Assembly: GCF_002803845.1 (NCBI RefSeq)
Contig: NZ_CP024985.1
Location: forward strand, 7,265,501-7,329,500
Reading direction: 5' to 3'
Source of the DNA: Streptomyces lavendulae subsp. lavendulae
Lineage (GTDB): Bacteria; Actinomycetota; Actinomycetes; Streptomycetales; Streptomycetaceae
DNA: 64,000 bases
The notes under the pieces were generated by a model. That model saw nothing but the letters and a program-made list of their open reading frames with translations, had not been told where the DNA came from and did not search any database. Position 1 is the stretch's first letter. Every line of letters starts with the position of its first letter. Made by a program: the position numbers and the translations under genes. Below are positions 24,474 through 33,303 of the stretch, one piece after another.

Positions 24474-25502
24474 ATGAAGGCACTCGTCAAGCACAAGGCC
24501 GAGCCCGGACTGTGGCTCATGGACGTCCCCGAGCCGGAGTACGGCCCGGGCGACGTGCTGATCAAGGTGCTGCGCACCGGCATCTGCGGGACCGACCTGC
24601 ACATCCGCGCCTGGGACGGCTGGGCGCAGGGGGCCGTCAAGACTCCCCTGGTCCTCGGCCACGAGTTCGTCGGGGAGGTCGCCGCGCTCGGCGCGGACGT
24701 CCGCGACATCGAGATCGGCGCCCTGGTCAGCGGCGAGGGCCACCTGGTCTGCGGCAAGTGCCGCAACTGCCTGGCCGGCCGCCGCCACCTGTGCCGCAGC
24801 ACCATCGGGCTGGGCGTCGGACGCGACGGGGCCTTCGCCGAGTACGTGGTGCTGCCCGCGCAGAACGTGTGGGTGCACCGCACCGCCGTGAACCTGGACG
24901 TGGCGGCCATCTTCGACCCGTTCGGCAACGCCGTGCACACCGCGCTGTCCTTCCCGCTCGTCGGCGAGGACGTCCTGATCACCGGCGCCGGCCCGATCGG
25001 GATCATGGCGGCGGCCGTGGCGAAGCACGCCGGAGCGCGCAACGTGGTGATCACCGACGTCAGCCCCGAGCGGCTGGAGATCGCCCGCAAGGCCGGTGCC
25101 ACGCTCGCGGTCAACGTCGCCGAGACCTCCATCGCCGACGCGCAGGCACGGCTGGGCCTGCGCGAGGGCTTCGACGTCGGCCTGGAGATGTCCGGCCGCG
25201 CCGAGGCCATGCGCGACATGATCGACAACATGACGCACGGCGGCCGGATCGCCATGCTCGGCCTGCCGGCCCAGGAGTTCCCGGTGGACTGGGCCAAGGT
25301 CGTCACCTCGATGATCACCATCAAGGGGATCTACGGCCGCGAGATGTTCGAGACCTGGTACGCGATGACCGTGCTGCTGGAGGGCGGGCTCGACCTGTCC
25401 CCGGTCATCACCGGCCGCTACTCGCACCGCGACTTCGAGGCGGCCTTCGACGAGGCGTCGACCGCCCGGAGCGGGAAGATCATCCTGGACTGGACGGCCT
25501 GA
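24474..25502 (+). CDS. tdh: L-threonine 3-dehydrogenase (zinc medium-chain dehydrogenase)
   Basis: 342 residues. Catalytic zinc ligands are in GICGTDLHI and LGHEFVGEVA; the structural zinc loop CGKCRNCLAGRRHLC has four Cys; the NAD fold shows ITGAGPIGIMAAAVAKHAG. Length and the C-terminal KGIYGREMFETWYAM match Tdh, which oxidises L-threonine to 2-amino-3-ketobutyrate. The next gene, kbl, uses that product, so the pair forms a threonine-to-glycine and acetyl-CoA route. A 547-bp repeat-rich gap separates the two, unusual for this pair. Confidence 0.92.
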   Translation: MKALVKHKAEPGLWLMDVPEPEYGPGDVLIKVLRTGICGTDLHIRAWDGWAQGAVKTPLVLGHEFVGEVAALGADVRDIEIGALVSGEGHLVCGKCRNCLAGRRHLCRSTIGLGVGRDGAFAEYVVLPAQNVWVHRTAVNLDVAAIFDPFGNAVHTALSFPLVGEDVLITGAGPIGIMAAAVAKHAGARNVVITDVSPERLEIARKAGATLAVNVAETSIADAQARLGLREGFDVGLEMSGRAEAMRDMIDNMTHGGRIAMLGLPAQEFPVDWAKVVTSMITIKGIYGREMFETWYAMTVLLEGGLDLSPVITGRYSHRDFEAAFDEASTARSGKIILDWTA

Positions 25503-26049
25503 TCCCGCGGGTGCGGTGTGCGGGTGCGCGGACGGCTACCGGGCGGGGTCACACCCCCGGCCGGCCCCGCCACCCCGCTCCGAACCGCCGCCCGGCCGCG
25601 GGGCGCGGGGCCTCCGGGCCGCAGGGCCTCCGGCTCCCGGCGCCAAGGGGCCACTCGGCCACGGGCTCACCGGCCACCGGGCCCATCGGCCACCGGGCCC
25701 ACCGGGCCGTCCGGCCACTGGCTCACCGAGTCAGACGGTCACCGGGCTTCCGGGCCCTGGGGCCACTGGCTCACCGAGTCAGACGGTCACCGGCTCCTCG
25801 GGCCACCGGGCCACCGGGCCACGGGCCACGGGCCACGGTTCACCGGACCGGTCGGGCCGTTCGTTCACCAGGGCCACCGGCCCGCCGGGCGGGGCGATCC
25901 GTCCCGGTCGGTTCGGGCCGCCACAAGACCATTTCCCTACGCCGGGCCCCGCACACCCTCCCCCCTCCGCGGGGCCCGGCCCCCCTCGTCCGCCCGCCCC
26001 GCCTCCGCTCCCGCCGGACGGCGCCGCCGCACAAGGAGACACCGAAGAC
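25503..26049. other. Repeat-rich gap between tdh and kbl
   Basis: 547 bp. The kbl frame remains open back to 25516 and would read as a Pro/Gly-rich collagen-like stretch, but the sequence is dominated by GGCCACCGGGCC-like repeats and gives no family match, so I treat it as non-coding. It includes a 33-bp direct repeat (25713-25793) and a string of GGGCCACGGGCCACGG at about 25800-25840. Confidence 0.6.
25713..25793. repeat. 33-bp direct repeat with 48-bp period
   Basis: Identical 33-bp copies at 25713-25745 and 25761-25793, each beginning GGCCACTGGCTCACC. They are embedded in a wider field of GGCCACCGGGCC-type units at 25650-25840. Confidence 0.9.
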
Positions 26050-27252
26050 ATGTTCGAGTCCGTCCGCGAAGACCTCCGCACCACCCTCGACGAGATCCGC
26101 GCCGCGGGCCTGCACAAGCCCGAGCGCGTCATCGGCACCCCGCAGAACGCCGCCGTCGCCGTCACCGCGGGCGGCGCCCCCGGCGAGGTCCTCAACTTCT
26201 GCGCCAACAACTACCTCGGGCTGGCCGACCACCCCGAGGTCGTCGCCGCCGCGAAGGACGCCCTGGACCGCTGGGGCTACGGCATGGCCTCCGTCCGCTT
26301 CATCTGCGGCACGCAGGAAGTGCACAAGGAGCTGGAGGCGCGGCTCTCGTCCTTCCTCGGCCAGGAGGACACGATCCTCTACTCCTCCTGCTTCGACGCC
26401 AACGGCGGCGTCTTCGAGACCCTGCTCGGCGCCGAGGACGCGGTGATCTCCGACGCCCTCAACCACGCCTCGATCATCGACGGCATCCGCCTCTCCAAGG
26501 CCCGCCGCTACCGCTACGCGAACCGCGACCTCGCCGAGCTGGAAGCCCGGCTCAAGGACGCGCAGGACGCCCGCCGCCGCCTGATCGTCACCGACGGCGT
26601 GTTCTCCATGGACGGCTACGTCGCCCCCCTCGCCGAGATCTGCGACCTCGCCGACCGCTACGACGCCATGGTCATGGTCGACGACTCGCACGCCGTCGGC
26701 TTCGTCGGCCCCGGCGGCCGCGGCACCCCCGAACTGCACGGGGTCATGGACCGCGTCGACATCATCACCGGCACCCTCGGCAAGGCCCTGGGCGGCGCCT
26801 CCGGCGGCTACGTCGCGGCCCGCGCCGAGATCGTCGAGCTGCTGCGCCAGCGCTCGCGCCCGTACCTCTTCTCCAACTCCCTCGCCCCGGTCATCGCGGC
26901 CGCCTCCCTCAAGGTCCTCGACCTGCTGGAGTCCGCCGGCGACCTGCGCGAGCGGCTCGCGGCCAACACCGCGCTCTTCCGCGCGAAGATGACCGAGGCG
27001 GGCTTCGAGGTCCTGCCCGGCGACCACGCCATCGCCCCCGTCATGATCGGCGACGCCGCCGAGGCCGCGAAGATGGCCGAGCTGCTGCTGGAGCGCGGCG
27101 TGTACGTGATCGGCTTCTCCTACCCGGTCGTGCCGATGGGCGCCGCCCGCATCCGCGTCCAGCTCTCCGCGGCCCACTCCACGGCCGACGTGGAGCGCGC
27201 GGTGGCCGCGTTCGTCGACGCCCGCACGGCGCTCGGCACGTCCGCCGGCTGA
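26050..27252 (+). CDS. kbl: Glycine C-acetyltransferase (2-amino-3-ketobutyrate CoA ligase)
   Basis: 400 residues from ATG at 26050, preceded by AAGGAGACACC. It is a fold-type I PLP enzyme of the alpha-oxoamine synthase family: NFCANNYLGLADHPEV, DDSHAVGFVGPGGRGT and the PLP-binding Lys in TGTLGKALGGASGGY. It cleaves 2-amino-3-ketobutyrate with CoA to glycine and acetyl-CoA, completing the step begun by tdh upstream. Confidence 0.94.
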   Translation: MFESVREDLRTTLDEIRAAGLHKPERVIGTPQNAAVAVTAGGAPGEVLNFCANNYLGLADHPEVVAAAKDALDRWGYGMASVRFICGTQEVHKELEARLSSFLGQEDTILYSSCFDANGGVFETLLGAEDAVISDALNHASIIDGIRLSKARRYRYANRDLAELEARLKDAQDARRRLIVTDGVFSMDGYVAPLAEICDLADRYDAMVMVDDSHAVGFVGPGGRGTPELHGVMDRVDIITGTLGKALGGASGGYVAARAEIVELLRQRSRPYLFSNSLAPVIAAASLKVLDLLESAGDLRERLAANTALFRAKMTEAGFEVLPGDHAIAPVMIGDAAEAAKMAELLLERGVYVIGFSYPVVPMGAARIRVQLSAAHSTADVERAVAAFVDARTALGTSAG

Positions 27253-27258
27253 GACAAT
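27253..27258 (+). promoter_or_regulatory. Candidate -10 (leaderless) of the LysR gene
   Basis: GACAAT ends exactly 6 nt before the GTG start at 27265. The GGAGG in between is too close to the GTG to serve as a normal ribosome site. Confidence 0.35.
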
Positions 27259-27264
27259 GGAGGG

Positions 27265-28179
27265 GTGATCGACCCCCGCCGGCTGCGCATCCTGCGGGCC
27301 GTGGCGGACCACCGTACGGTGACCGCCGCGGCCGCAGCCCTGTACCTCACCCCTTCCGCCGTGTCCCAGCAGCTCGCCGCGCTGGAGCAGGAGACCGGCC
27401 ACGCGCTGCTGACCCGCAGCGGACGGGGCGTACGGCTCACCGCGGCCGGGGAGATCCTGCTGGGCCACACCCACGAGGTCCTGGCCCAGTTGGAGCGCGC
27501 CGAAGCCGAACTCGCCGCCTACGCGGGCGGATCGGCGGGCGAGGTCACGGTCGCCGCCTTCGCGACCGGCATCGCCGAGGTCCTGGCCCCCGCGATCTCC
27601 CGGCTGGCGCTGGAACACCCGGGGATCCGCCTGCGGGTCCGGGACGCGGAGGGCGACCAGAGCCTGCCGATGCTGCTCGACGGGGAGGCCGACGTGGCCC
27701 TGGCCGTCGAGTACCGCGGCGGTCCGGGCGCCGACGACGCCCGCCTGTCGGTGCTCCCGCTCTACGCGGAACCCTTCGACGCGGTCCTGCCCTCGGGGCA
27801 CCCGCTCGCCGACCTGCCCGCCGTGGCGCTGGCGGACCTCTCCGACGCGGACTGGGTGGGCCAGTACCCGGGCAACCCCTGTCACGACGTGACCCTGCTC
27901 GCCTGCGAACTGGCGGGCTTCCAGCCCCGCTTCGCGCACTCCTCCGACGACTTCCGGGCCGTGACGGCCCTGGTGGGCGCGGGGGCCGGGGTGGCCCTGG
28001 TGCCGCGTTCGGCGCTGCGCGGCATGGACCTCAAGGAGGTCCGCGTCCGCCCGGTGATAGGCCCGGCCGCCACCCGCCGCGTCTTCGCCGCCACCCGCCG
28101 CGGCGCCGAGTCCCACCCCCTGATCGCCCCGGTCCTGGCGGCCCTGTCCCGCGAGGCGGAACGGGTTCCGGCGCACTGA
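27265..28179 (+). CDS. LysR-family transcriptional regulator
   Basis: 304 residues. The N-terminal HTH reads LRILRAVADHRTVTAAAAAL and YLTPSAVSQQLAALEQETGH, and the C-terminal periplasmic-binding-like effector domain starts near residue 92 (GEVTVAAFATGIAEVLAPAI). It sits 12 nt after kbl on the same strand but may have its own leaderless promoter (27253-27258). It could regulate threonine catabolism or a distant target; no divergent partner is present. Confidence 0.9.
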   Translation: MIDPRRLRILRAVADHRTVTAAAAALYLTPSAVSQQLAALEQETGHALLTRSGRGVRLTAAGEILLGHTHEVLAQLERAEAELAAYAGGSAGEVTVAAFATGIAEVLAPAISRLALEHPGIRLRVRDAEGDQSLPMLLDGEADVALAVEYRGGPGADDARLSVLPLYAEPFDAVLPSGHPLADLPAVALADLSDADWVGQYPGNPCHDVTLLACELAGFQPRFAHSSDDFRAVTALVGAGAGVALVPRSALRGMDLKEVRVRPVIGPAATRRVFAATRRGAESHPLIAPVLAALSREAERVPAH

Positions 28180-28182
28180 GGG

Positions 28183-29196
28183 GGTCGGGGTCGGGGGGTC
28201 GCGGGACTCTGGTCGGTCGGGCTCCCGGAGGGTCTGGGGGCTTCCCGCCAGTCCACTGTCCTTCCGTGCCGTGCCGGCCTGTCAAGGGCGCTCCCTTCGG
28301 TCGCGTCGCTTCGCGATGGCCTTCGGCCACCCTTGACAGACCGACCCGTCCCGGAATGCCAAAGACTGCCGGGAAGCCCCCAGAGGAACGGTCAGGGGGA
28401 CGAGACACAGGAACGGCCCCGTCGGAGAAGCGCCGAGGCGTCCCGCTCCATCCCCGAATCGGCGATCGGTCCGACGCCGGGCACCCCCCGAGGCCCCACC
28501 CGCACCAGATCGCTACGCGCTCCTCCCGGCATGGCGTCCGGCGGCTGTCTGGGGTTGGGCACAAGCCGCCCAAGGCCACCCGCTTTTGCCAGTCAGGCGG
28601 TTGCGGGCAATTCGTCCCGATCGGGGGGCCGTGCAGACGTCGGATGGCTGCTTGTGGGAGCGAGAGGACGAAGAAGGTGTCGTCGGACTCCTACAAGGTC
28701 CTTGCCCGCCCCGCTGGCGGCGGTCAGGCGCCCGTCGACGCGGCGGGAAAGGGCGATCTGGCGGCTTGTGTCCAGCCCCAGACGGCTGGGGGACGCCATG
28801 CCGGGAGAAGCGCGTAGCGATCCGATGCGCCCGGGGCTCGGGGAACGGTCTGGTCGCCGTTTCGTGCGGGTTGGGCCGGCCCCCGGCGCTGAAGGGGTGG
28901 CTGATGGGCCCGTCTCCCGGGCGTGCCGAGGCGCAGGCAGGTCGTCGCTTCTCTGACGGGGCCGTTCCTGTCTCTCGTCCCCCTGACCATTCCTCTGGGG
29001 GCTTCCCGGCAGTCTTTGGCATTCCGGGACGGGTCGGGCTGTCAAGGGTGGCCGAAGGCCATCGCGAAGCGACGCGACCGAAGGGAGCGCCCTTGACAGG
29101 CCGGCACGGCACGGAAGGACAGTGGACTGGCGGGAAGCCCCCAGGCCCTCCGAGAGCCCGACCGGGCCGGTGCCCCGCCACCCCCCGACCCCGACC
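28183..29196. repeat. About 1-kb imperfect inverted repeat between convergent regulator genes
   Basis: The left arm (28183-28570) and right arm (28760-29196) are reverse complements over long stretches, separated by a 189-bp centre. Best-matched blocks: 28230-28430 with 28947-29150 (including TTCCCGCCAGTCCACTGTCC and its complement), and 28508-28570 with 28760-28822. A block near 28430-28505 versus 28823-28950 has diverged in length. Each arm also contains its own small hairpin with ends CTGTCAAGGG/CCCTTGACAG (28279-28339 and 29039-29099). No credible gene is present; the frames open here are mirror images of each other on the two strands. Confidence 0.85.
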
Positions 29197-29245
29197 ATGT
29201 CGCACTCCCGGCCGGCCGGAGTCCCCCACCCCCCGCCCCCGCCCC

Positions 29246-30025
29246 TCACACCCGGACCACCTCCACCCCCGCCGCCGTGAAGCCCTGGGCGACTTCCGGG
29301 GGGAGGCCCGTGTCCGTCACCAGGACGTCCACCTCCGAGGTGGCGCAGATGCGGGCGAAGGCGCGGACGCCGAGTTTGCTGGAGTCGGCGGCGATGACGA
29401 CCCTGCGGGCGCGTTCGCACAGGAGGCGGTTCATCGCCGCCTCGTCCTCGTGCCGGGTCGCCGCTCCGTCCGCCGGGTCGAAGGCGTCCACCCCGAGGAC
29501 GGCCGTGTCCATCGTGAGCTGGCCGAGGACCTGCTGCGCCAGCGGGCCCGTCAGTTCGTAGGACTGGGGGCGGGCCACCCCACCCGTCAGGACGATCTTG
29601 AACTGCGGGCGGATCACCAGCTCGCCCGCGATGTTCAGGGCGTTGGTCACCACCGTCAGCGCGGGCGAGCCCGCGGCCAGGTCCGCGCGGGCCGCCAGGG
29701 CGCGGGCCACCTCCGTGGTCGTGGTGCCGCCCGTGAGGCCGACGACCTCGCCCGGAGCGATCAGCGCCGCCACCGCCTCGCTGATCCGGAGCTTCTCCGC
29801 GGCCCGCCGGGACGTGCGGTAGCGCAGGGGCAGTTCGTACGAGACCCCGTGCGGGACGGCCCCGCCGCGCGTGCGGACCAGCAGCTGCTGCTCGGCGAGC
29901 TGGTCGAGGTCGCGGCGGATCGTCGCGGCGGACACGCCGAGGGCCTCGGCGGCCGGCTCCACCTCCAGCCCGCCCCGCTCCACCAGCAGATCCAGCAGCG
30001 TCTGCCAGCGTTCCTTGCGGGTCAT
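29246..30025 (-). CDS. DeoR-family sugar-metabolism repressor
   Basis: 259 residues. N-terminal DeoR HTH (KERWQTLLDLLVERGGLEVE, then ALGVSAATIRRDLDQLAEQQ) and a sugar-phosphate-sensing domain with VVGLTGGTTTTEVARAL, SYELTGPLAQQVLGQLTMD and VVIAADSSKLG. It has a good ribosome site (GGGAGGGG). It is divergent from the SIS isomerase and aldolase genes, which it probably represses until a sugar phosphate binds. Confidence 0.92.
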   Translation of the reverse strand: MTRKERWQTLLDLLVERGGLEVEPAAEALGVSAATIRRDLDQLAEQQLLVRTRGGAVPHGVSYELPLRYRTSRRAAEKLRISEAVAALIAPGEVVGLTGGTTTTEVARALAARADLAAGSPALTVVTNALNIAGELVIRPQFKIVLTGGVARPQSYELTGPLAQQVLGQLTMDTAVLGVDAFDPADGAATRHEDEAAMNRLLCERARRVVIAADSSKLGVRAFARICATSEVDVLVTDTGLPPEVAQGFTAAGVEVVRV

Positions 30026-30104
30026 GGCGCCCCTCCCGTGTGCTCCCCGAGCCTCGCTCCCGGCCCGCCATCGAGATTAACCCAGGCCGCCACCCCGTAG
30101 ATGC

Positions 30105-30134
30105 TTGAAGTTGCGCGAAACAGCCCGCTACCTT
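30105..30134 (+). promoter_or_regulatory. Candidate promoter of the isomerase-aldolase operon
   Basis: TTGAAG (30105-30110), an 18-nt spacer and TACCTT (30129-30134), 35 nt before the isomerase start. It lies in the DeoR intergenic region. Confidence 0.45.
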
Positions 30135-30168
30135 GCAGGAAAACGCACCCAACGCGCAGGGAGCCCGC

Positions 30169-31074
30169 ATGAGTCACGTCGCGTACGAGTTGGCCACGCA
30201 GCCCGAAAGCTGGGAACGGGCCGCCGAACTGGCCCCGGCCCACCGGGCGGTGCTGCCGAAGCCGGGGGAGCGTACCGCGATCGTCGGGTGCGGCACCTCG
30301 TACTTCATGGCCCAGGCCGCCGCCGCCCTGCGCGAGGAGGCCGGACAGGGCGAGACCGACGCCTTCCCCGCCTCGGAGTTCCCCCACCACCGCCGCTACG
30401 ACCGGGTCGTGGCGCTCACCCGGTCCGGGACCACCACCGAGGTCCTCGACCTGCTGGCCGGCCTGCGGGAGGCCGGGGTCGTGACCACCGCCGTCATCGG
30501 CGACCCCGACACACCGGTGACCACCCTGGCGCACGACCTCGTCGTGCTTGACTTCGCCGACGAACGCTCCGTGGTCCAGACCCGGTTCGCCACCACCGCC
30601 CTCACGCTGCTGCGCGCCCACGTCGGCGCGCACACCCCGGCCGTGGTCGCCGACGCCCGCGTCGCGCTCGCCGAACCGCTGCCCGCCGGCCTGGAGGACC
30701 GGGGCCAGTTCACCTTCCTCGGCCGGGGCTGGGGCGTGGGACTGGCCAACGAGGCCGCCCTCAAGATGCGCGAGGCCTCCCTGTCCTGGGCGGAGGCCTA
30801 CCCGGCGATGGAGTACCGGCACGGCCCGGTCAGCGTCACCGGGCCCGGCTCGGTGACCTGGTCGCTGGGCGGGACCCCCGACGGGATCGCCGAGCAGGTC
30901 CTCGGCACCGGCGCCGCGTGGATCGACGGCACGCTCGACCCGCTCGCCGAACTGGTGCGCGTCCACCGGCTGGCCGTCGCCGTGGCCGCCCACCGGCAGC
31001 TGGACCCGGACGCACCCCGCAACCTCACCCGCTCGGTCATCCTCACCGCCACCGGAGAGGGGGCGGTCCGATGA
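30169..31074 (+). CDS. SIS-domain sugar isomerase/deaminase (AgaS-like)
   Basis: 301 residues from ATG at 30169, with CAGGGAG upstream. Two SIS subdomains: the first with AIVGCGTSYFMAQAAAALRE and VVALTRSGTTTEVLDLLAGL, the second with FTFLGRGWGVGLANEAALKM and the EMEYRHGP-type segment AYPAMEYRHGPVSV. It resembles AgaS/GlmS-type ketose-6-phosphate aldose isomerases or deaminases. The start of the next gene overlaps its stop (ATGA). With the aldolase it would split an amino-sugar or ketohexose phosphate. Confidence 0.88.
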   Translation: MSHVAYELATQPESWERAAELAPAHRAVLPKPGERTAIVGCGTSYFMAQAAAALREEAGQGETDAFPASEFPHHRRYDRVVALTRSGTTTEVLDLLAGLREAGVVTTAVIGDPDTPVTTLAHDLVVLDFADERSVVQTRFATTALTLLRAHVGAHTPAVVADARVALAEPLPAGLEDRGQFTFLGRGWGVGLANEAALKMREASLSWAEAYPAMEYRHGPVSVTGPGSVTWSLGGTPDGIAEQVLGTGAAWIDGTLDPLAELVRVHRLAVAVAAHRQLDPDAPRNLTRSVILTATGEGAVR

Positions 31075-31916
31075 CCCTCGCCCCCGCCGGAGACCTCGTC
31101 GCCGGAGCGGCCGTGGCCGGAGGTGCCGTCGCCGCCTTCAACATCATCACCCTGGAGCACGTCGAGGCCGTGGTCGAGGGGGCCGAGCGCGCCGGTCTGC
31201 CCGTCATCCTGCAACTCAGCGAGAACGCCGTGAAGTTCCGCGGCGGAGCCCTGCTGCCCATCGCCCGTGCCGCCGCCGCCTGCGCCGAGGCCGCCGGGGT
31301 GCCCGTCGGGCTCCACCTGGACCACGTCAAGAGCCCCGACCTGCTGCGGCGGGCCGTGGACGCCGGCTTCGGATCGGTGATGTACGACGCCGCGCACCTG
31401 CCCTACGCCGAGAACCTGGAGGCCACCCGCTCCGCCGCCGACTGGGCCCACGCCAACGGCCTCTGGATCGAGGCCGAGCTGGGCGAGGTCGGCGGCAAGG
31501 ACGGCGCCGCCCCCCTGGACCCCCACGCGCCGGGCGCCCGTACCGACCCGGACGAGGCGCGCCGGTTCGTCGCCGACTCGGGGGTGGACGCCCTGGCCGT
31601 GGCCATCGGCAGCAGCCATGCCATGACCAGCCGGACCGCGGCCCTGGACCACGCGCTGCTGGCGCGGCTCGCCAAGACGGTGGACGTCCCGCTCGTGCTG
31701 CACGGCTCCTCCGGCCTCCCCGACGCGGAGCTCGCGGCCGCCGTCGCCGGGGGGATCCGCAAGGTCAACATCGGCACCGCCCTCAACGTGGCCATGACCG
31801 GGGCCATCCGCGCCCACCTCACCCCCGCGGACCCGCGCCCCTACCTCACCGCGGCACGGACGGCGATGGCGGCGACGGCCGCCGCCATGATCGGCGCCCT
31901 GAGCCGGCGGCCCTGA
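31071..31916 (+). CDS. Class II (zinc) fructose/tagatose-bisphosphate aldolase family protein
   Basis: 281 residues from ATG at 31071, overlapping the preceding stop by 4 nt. Class II aldolase landmarks: AAFNIITLEHVEAVVEGAER, GLHLDHVKSPDLLRRAVDAG (HLDH zinc/base region), GFGSVMYDAAHLPY, WIEAELGEVGGKDG (a zinc-ligand region), LVLHGSSGLPD (zinc His) and GIRKVNIGTAL. It should cleave a ketose bisphosphate to dihydroxyacetone phosphate and an aldehyde. No sugar kinase or transporter lies beside it, so the phosphorylated substrate must come from elsewhere. Confidence 0.9.
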   Translation: MTLAPAGDLVAGAAVAGGAVAAFNIITLEHVEAVVEGAERAGLPVILQLSENAVKFRGGALLPIARAAAACAEAAGVPVGLHLDHVKSPDLLRRAVDAGFGSVMYDAAHLPYAENLEATRSAADWAHANGLWIEAELGEVGGKDGAAPLDPHAPGARTDPDEARRFVADSGVDALAVAIGSSHAMTSRTAALDHALLARLAKTVDVPLVLHGSSGLPDAELAAAVAGGIRKVNIGTALNVAMTGAIRAHLTPADPRPYLTAARTAMAATAAAMIGALSRRP

Positions 31917-31938
31917 GGCTGTGGCCCTGAGGCTGTGG
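31911..31938. repeat. 14-bp tandem duplication over the aldolase stop codon
   Basis: CCCTGAGGCTGTGG occurs at 31911-31924 and again at 31925-31938; the first copy contains the TGA stop (31914-31916). Confidence 0.85.
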
Positions 31939-32002
31939 CGCCCTGAACCGACGGCCCGGGAAGCGCGGATCCCGGAAGGGCGCGGCGGGCGGGCGGCCCG
32001 GA

Positions 32003-32039
32003 CGGCCCGGACGTCCCACTCAGCGGGAGGACCGGGCCG
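32003..32039 (+). terminator. Hairpin after the aldolase gene
   Basis: Arms CGGCCCGG (32003-32010) and CCGGGCCG (32032-32039), with further pairing outside, about 90 bp after the aldolase stop. Confidence 0.5.
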
Positions 32040-32130
32040 CCGTCGTTGAAGGTGCGGCCCGGGCGGTGTTTCGTCGGACGGCGGCCACCCACCGTCCGAA
32101 CGCCCGCACCCTCCGAAGGGACACCCGCGC

Positions 32131-33303
32131 ATGCCCCAGCCGTACCTCCCGTCCGCCTTCGGGGTGTTCCTCGCCCCCTACCACCGGCCCGATCGCGACC
32201 CCGCCCTCCAGCTGCGCCGCGATCTGGAGCTGGTGACCGAGCTCGACCGGCTCGGGTACGAGGAGGTGTGGGCCGGGGAGCACCACTCCGCCGGGTACGA
32301 GATCATCGCCTCGCCGGAACTCTTCCTGGCGGCCGCCGCCGAACGCACCGGGCGGATCAGGCTCGGTACGGGGGTCAACTCCCTCCCGTACCACCAGCCG
32401 CTGGTCCTCGCCGACCGGATCTGCCAGCTCGACCAGCAGTCCCGGGGGCGCGCCATGCTGGGCGTCGGCCCCGGCCAGCTGGCCTCCGACGCCTTCATGA
32501 TGGGTGTCGACCCGATGGACTCCCGCACGATGATGGCCGATTCCCTGGAGGTCATCGTCCGCCTGCTGCGCGGGGAGACCGTCACGGCCGCCACCGACTG
32601 GTTCACCCTGGACGAGGCCCGGCTGCAACTCGGGCCCTACCGGGGCAGGGAGATGGAGGTGGCCGTGGCCTCCGCCGTCTCCCCGACCGGCGCCGTCCTC
32701 GCGGGACGCCACGGGGCCGGGGTGCTCTCGCTCGCCGCCGCCGACCCGGCCGGATTCGCCACGCTCGACACCAACTGGGCCGCCCACGAACGGGCGTGCG
32801 CCGAGGCGGGCCGCACCGCCGACCGGGGGAGCTGGCGGCTGGTCACCCCCGTCCACCTGGCCGAGACCCGCGAAGAGGCCCTGAAACAGTCCGAGTTCGG
32901 TGTGCTCGACCTCGTCGCCTACATCGAGGCCCTGGGCGGTGTCCGGCTGCCGGGGTGCGCCACCGCGGCCGGTGCCGTCCGGCGCTGGACCGAGGAGGGG
33001 CTGCCCGCCTTCGGCCGGGCCGTGATCGGAACCGCCGAGGACGCCGTCGAGCGGATCGGGCAACTGGCAAGGAAGACGGGTGGGTTCGGGACCTTCCTGA
33101 TCCTCCAGCTGGACCTCGCCGAACCGGCCGCCGCCCTGCACAGCCTGGAGCTGTTCGCCGAACGGGTCGTGCCCCGGCTCACCGGAACCACCGACGCCCG
33201 CCGGGCCAGCCTCGACTGGGCCGCCCGCAACGGCGAGCGCTTCACCGGAGCCCTGCGCCGCTCCACCGAGCAGGCCATCGCCCGCAAGGGAGAGGTGTGT
33301 TGA
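32131..33303 (+). CDS. LLM-class (luciferase-like) flavin-dependent monooxygenase
   Basis: 390 residues. Typical LLM start FGVFLAPYHRPDRDPALQLR, then GYEEVWAGEHHSAGYE, RIRLGTGVNSLPYHQPLVLA and GRAMLGVGPGQLASDAF. The family uses reduced FMN/F420-type flavin to oxidise small molecules. It overlaps the following dehydrogenase gene by 4 nt (TTGA), so the two act together, perhaps in sequential oxidation of one substrate. Confidence 0.88.
   Translation: MPQPYLPSAFGVFLAPYHRPDRDPALQLRRDLELVTELDRLGYEEVWAGEHHSAGYEIIASPELFLAAAAERTGRIRLGTGVNSLPYHQPLVLADRICQLDQQSRGRAMLGVGPGQLASDAFMMGVDPMDSRTMMADSLEVIVRLLRGETVTAATDWFTLDEARLQLGPYRGREMEVAVASAVSPTGAVLAGRHGAGVLSLAAADPAGFATLDTNWAAHERACAEAGRTADRGSWRLVTPVHLAETREEALKQSEFGVLDLVAYIEALGGVRLPGCATAAGAVRRWTEEGLPAFGRAVIGTAEDAVERIGQLARKTGGFGTFLILQLDLAEPAAALHSLELFAERVVPRLTGTTDARRASLDWAARNGERFTGALRRSTEQAIARKGEVC

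Noticed and set aside
25713..25793. Possible CRISPR array from repeated 33-bp units
   Set aside because: Only two copies with a 15-bp gap, GC-rich flanks and no cas genes; this is a tandem repeat field.
25516..26049. A collagen-like N-terminal extension of the kbl product
   Set aside because: The frame is open but is dominated by nucleotide repeats and lies before a good ribosome site at the family-typical start; coding is unlikely.
28513..29229. Open frames within the inverted repeat on both strands giving similar proteins
   Set aside because: The similarity is a consequence of the mirrored DNA arms; there is no domain or ribosome site to support a gene.
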